A stretch of DNA of 64,000 nt. It comes from Capitella teleta (lineage: Eukaryota; Annelida; Polychaeta; Capitellidae). The notes beneath the pieces were generated by a model. It saw nothing but the letters and a program-made list of their open reading frames with translations, had not been told where the DNA came from and made no database searches. A program made the position numbers and the translations under genes. Position 1 is the first letter of the stretch, and each line of letters begins with the position of its first letter. Shown piece by piece: positions 62,873-64,000 of the stretch. The stretch spans positions 32,337 to 96,336 of the forward strand of contig KB303456.1 in NCBI GenBank assembly GCA_000328365.1. Direction: 5' to 3'.

Positions 62873-63095
62873 TCCAATGTATAACTTTTGAAGGACACCA
62901 TTATCTTTGACATCTGATTCCAAATTTAATGTTCAAATATCTAAAAAATGTTCCTTTTACAATTTCTGTTGCATCAATTTTCTCTCAATATACATTTGTC
63001 ATTATCAATATTGAAAATGAATCTATTTTATGTGGTTGTAATTTTGACATAATTATCTCTGTTGTTTTTCTGTTTTTATTTGCCAACGCCTATGT

Positions 63096-63101
63096 AATAA
63101 A
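63096..63101 (+). terminator. Poly(A) signal for the EFLGamide exon
   Basis: AATAAA lies 224 bases after the stop. GT/T-rich sequence (TCTCGTGTTTCATTTTATTC) follows within 45 bases. Confidence 0.7.
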
Positions 63102-63856
63102 CGCTGAATGGGAACTATTTTGCATCTCGTGTTTCATTTTATTCTGCTTATTGTCAACATAGGATTGCAGATCACACAGCCATAGCCTCTAATTACATGC
63201 AAATTGGCAATGATCCAAATTATGAAAGCTTGGGAAGCATCCAGAGATTCGCTATTGAAAATATGGCTTCTATATGTGGTTTACTATACAAAGCTTAAAT
63301 TTTATGGGTGCATATGTCAAGTTTGAAAGCGTTTTGTATACAGCAGCTGAATATGAAGCTCTTACGCTTGTGGCATCCTGCTCCGTAAATATTGAATGAA
63401 AAAAAAAAAAATCTTTTTCGGGACCGTTATGACTACTTTGCATTCATTGATTTCTATACAACTTGCACAAACTTGCGAATTAACACAAAGGTGTGCTTTA
63501 CAAAATAATTGTATAATTCACATGATGTGTTTCCATTTTCTTTTAACGTTTAATCACCAGGAGGAACATAATTTTATGTCAGTGCTAGGGCTCTCTTCTG
63601 GGCTTCATTCGACTATTTTATAAGAATGCCATCAAAATGTTACAAGCACATTATTATGTCATTGCTTTGATGCGTGTATTAGAAAATATATTAATATCGG
63701 AGATATCCGTAAATAATTAATAGTTTAAACCTGATTTTGAATTAGCGTGTAAATTAAAAGATCTGGAAAATTCAATGCTTGCAATTTTCATGTGGAAAAC
63801 TGACCTATATTTAAGTCAAATTTCAAGTTTCTGTGATGACACGTTCTATGTTAGGC

Positions 63857-63883
63857 TGAGAACTTTTCGAACAACCCTCGTAT
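63857..63883. mobile_element. Solo mariner-like terminal repeat
   Basis: GAGAACTTTTCGAACAACCC and TCGTATA are the inverse of the end sequence seen at 16625. No partner end is found within this window, and the element could extend past the right edge. Confidence 0.5.
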
Positions 63884-64000
63884 AATACAAACATAGACAA
63901 GGTACGTCACCGATATGATGCTGCGTGCAGATTCCCAGGCATGTAAAGTGAAACCACTGACAGCAAAAGGAGATCCTTTCTTTTGCGTATCATTATCTAA

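Larger units (their letters stand above)
62873..64000. other. EFLGamide 3' UTR, then intergenic to the window end
   Basis: The 3' UTR reaches the poly(A) signal at 63096. Beyond it no coding exon is supported, only an A12 run near 63399 and a solo mariner-like end at 63857-63883. Confidence 0.5.

Noticed and set aside
62455-62923. 152-residue minus-strand PPRNSPNRFSALLL repeat protein
   Set aside because: Antisense shadow of the EFLGamide repeat array.

Overview
This is animal nuclear DNA: spliced genes with GT-AG (and one GC-AG) introns, long AT-rich non-coding stretches, microsatellites, tRNA-derived SINEs, LINE fragments and two 50-base assembly gaps. The neuropeptide families present (PXFVamide / Mytilus inhibitory peptide type, and EFLGamide, the protostome TRH-type) point to a lophotrochozoan such as a mollusc, brachiopod, annelid or nemertean. 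I cannot name the species.

Left end (1-8 kb): a possible minus-strand exon touches the left edge, and a small spliced minus-strand gene candidate lies at 0.73-1.21 kb. The plus-strand gene for the mitochondrial ATP synthase gamma subunit (ATP5F1C) occupies 2682-7902. Its first exon, carrying the targeting peptide, is not identified. Three of its introns are tiny (51-63 bases); the last is 4.2 kb, starts with GC, and carries a complete SINE with its target-site duplication.

Middle (8-52 kb): no convincing protein-coding gene. It holds interspersed repeats, SINEs, LINE remnants, a pair of mariner-like terminal repeats, minisatellites, and three promoter-like spots (23.2, 34.4-34.8 and 41.2 kb), any of which could drive the neuropeptide gene downstream. 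One short coding-like remnant lies on the minus strand at 15.5-15.7 kb.

Right end (52-63.2 kb): the most interesting locus. A leader exon at 52025-52211 encodes a start codon, a signal peptide and an acidic pro-region, and ends in phase 1 at a strong GTGAGT donor. Two downstream exons begin in that same phase: 61092-61906, encoding eleven amidated PXFVamide-like peptides, and 62403-62872, encoding ten EFLGamide (TRH-type) copies. Each ends in its own stop codon and is followed by its own AATAAA. No other signal-peptide exon for the EFLGamide exon is visible. The simplest reading is one gene with a shared leader spliced alternatively to two terminal exons, so that one promoter would feed two unrelated neuropeptide families. 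A five-base micro-exon-like sequence with strong splice sites lies between them. This is inference from phase and layout; transcripts would decide it.
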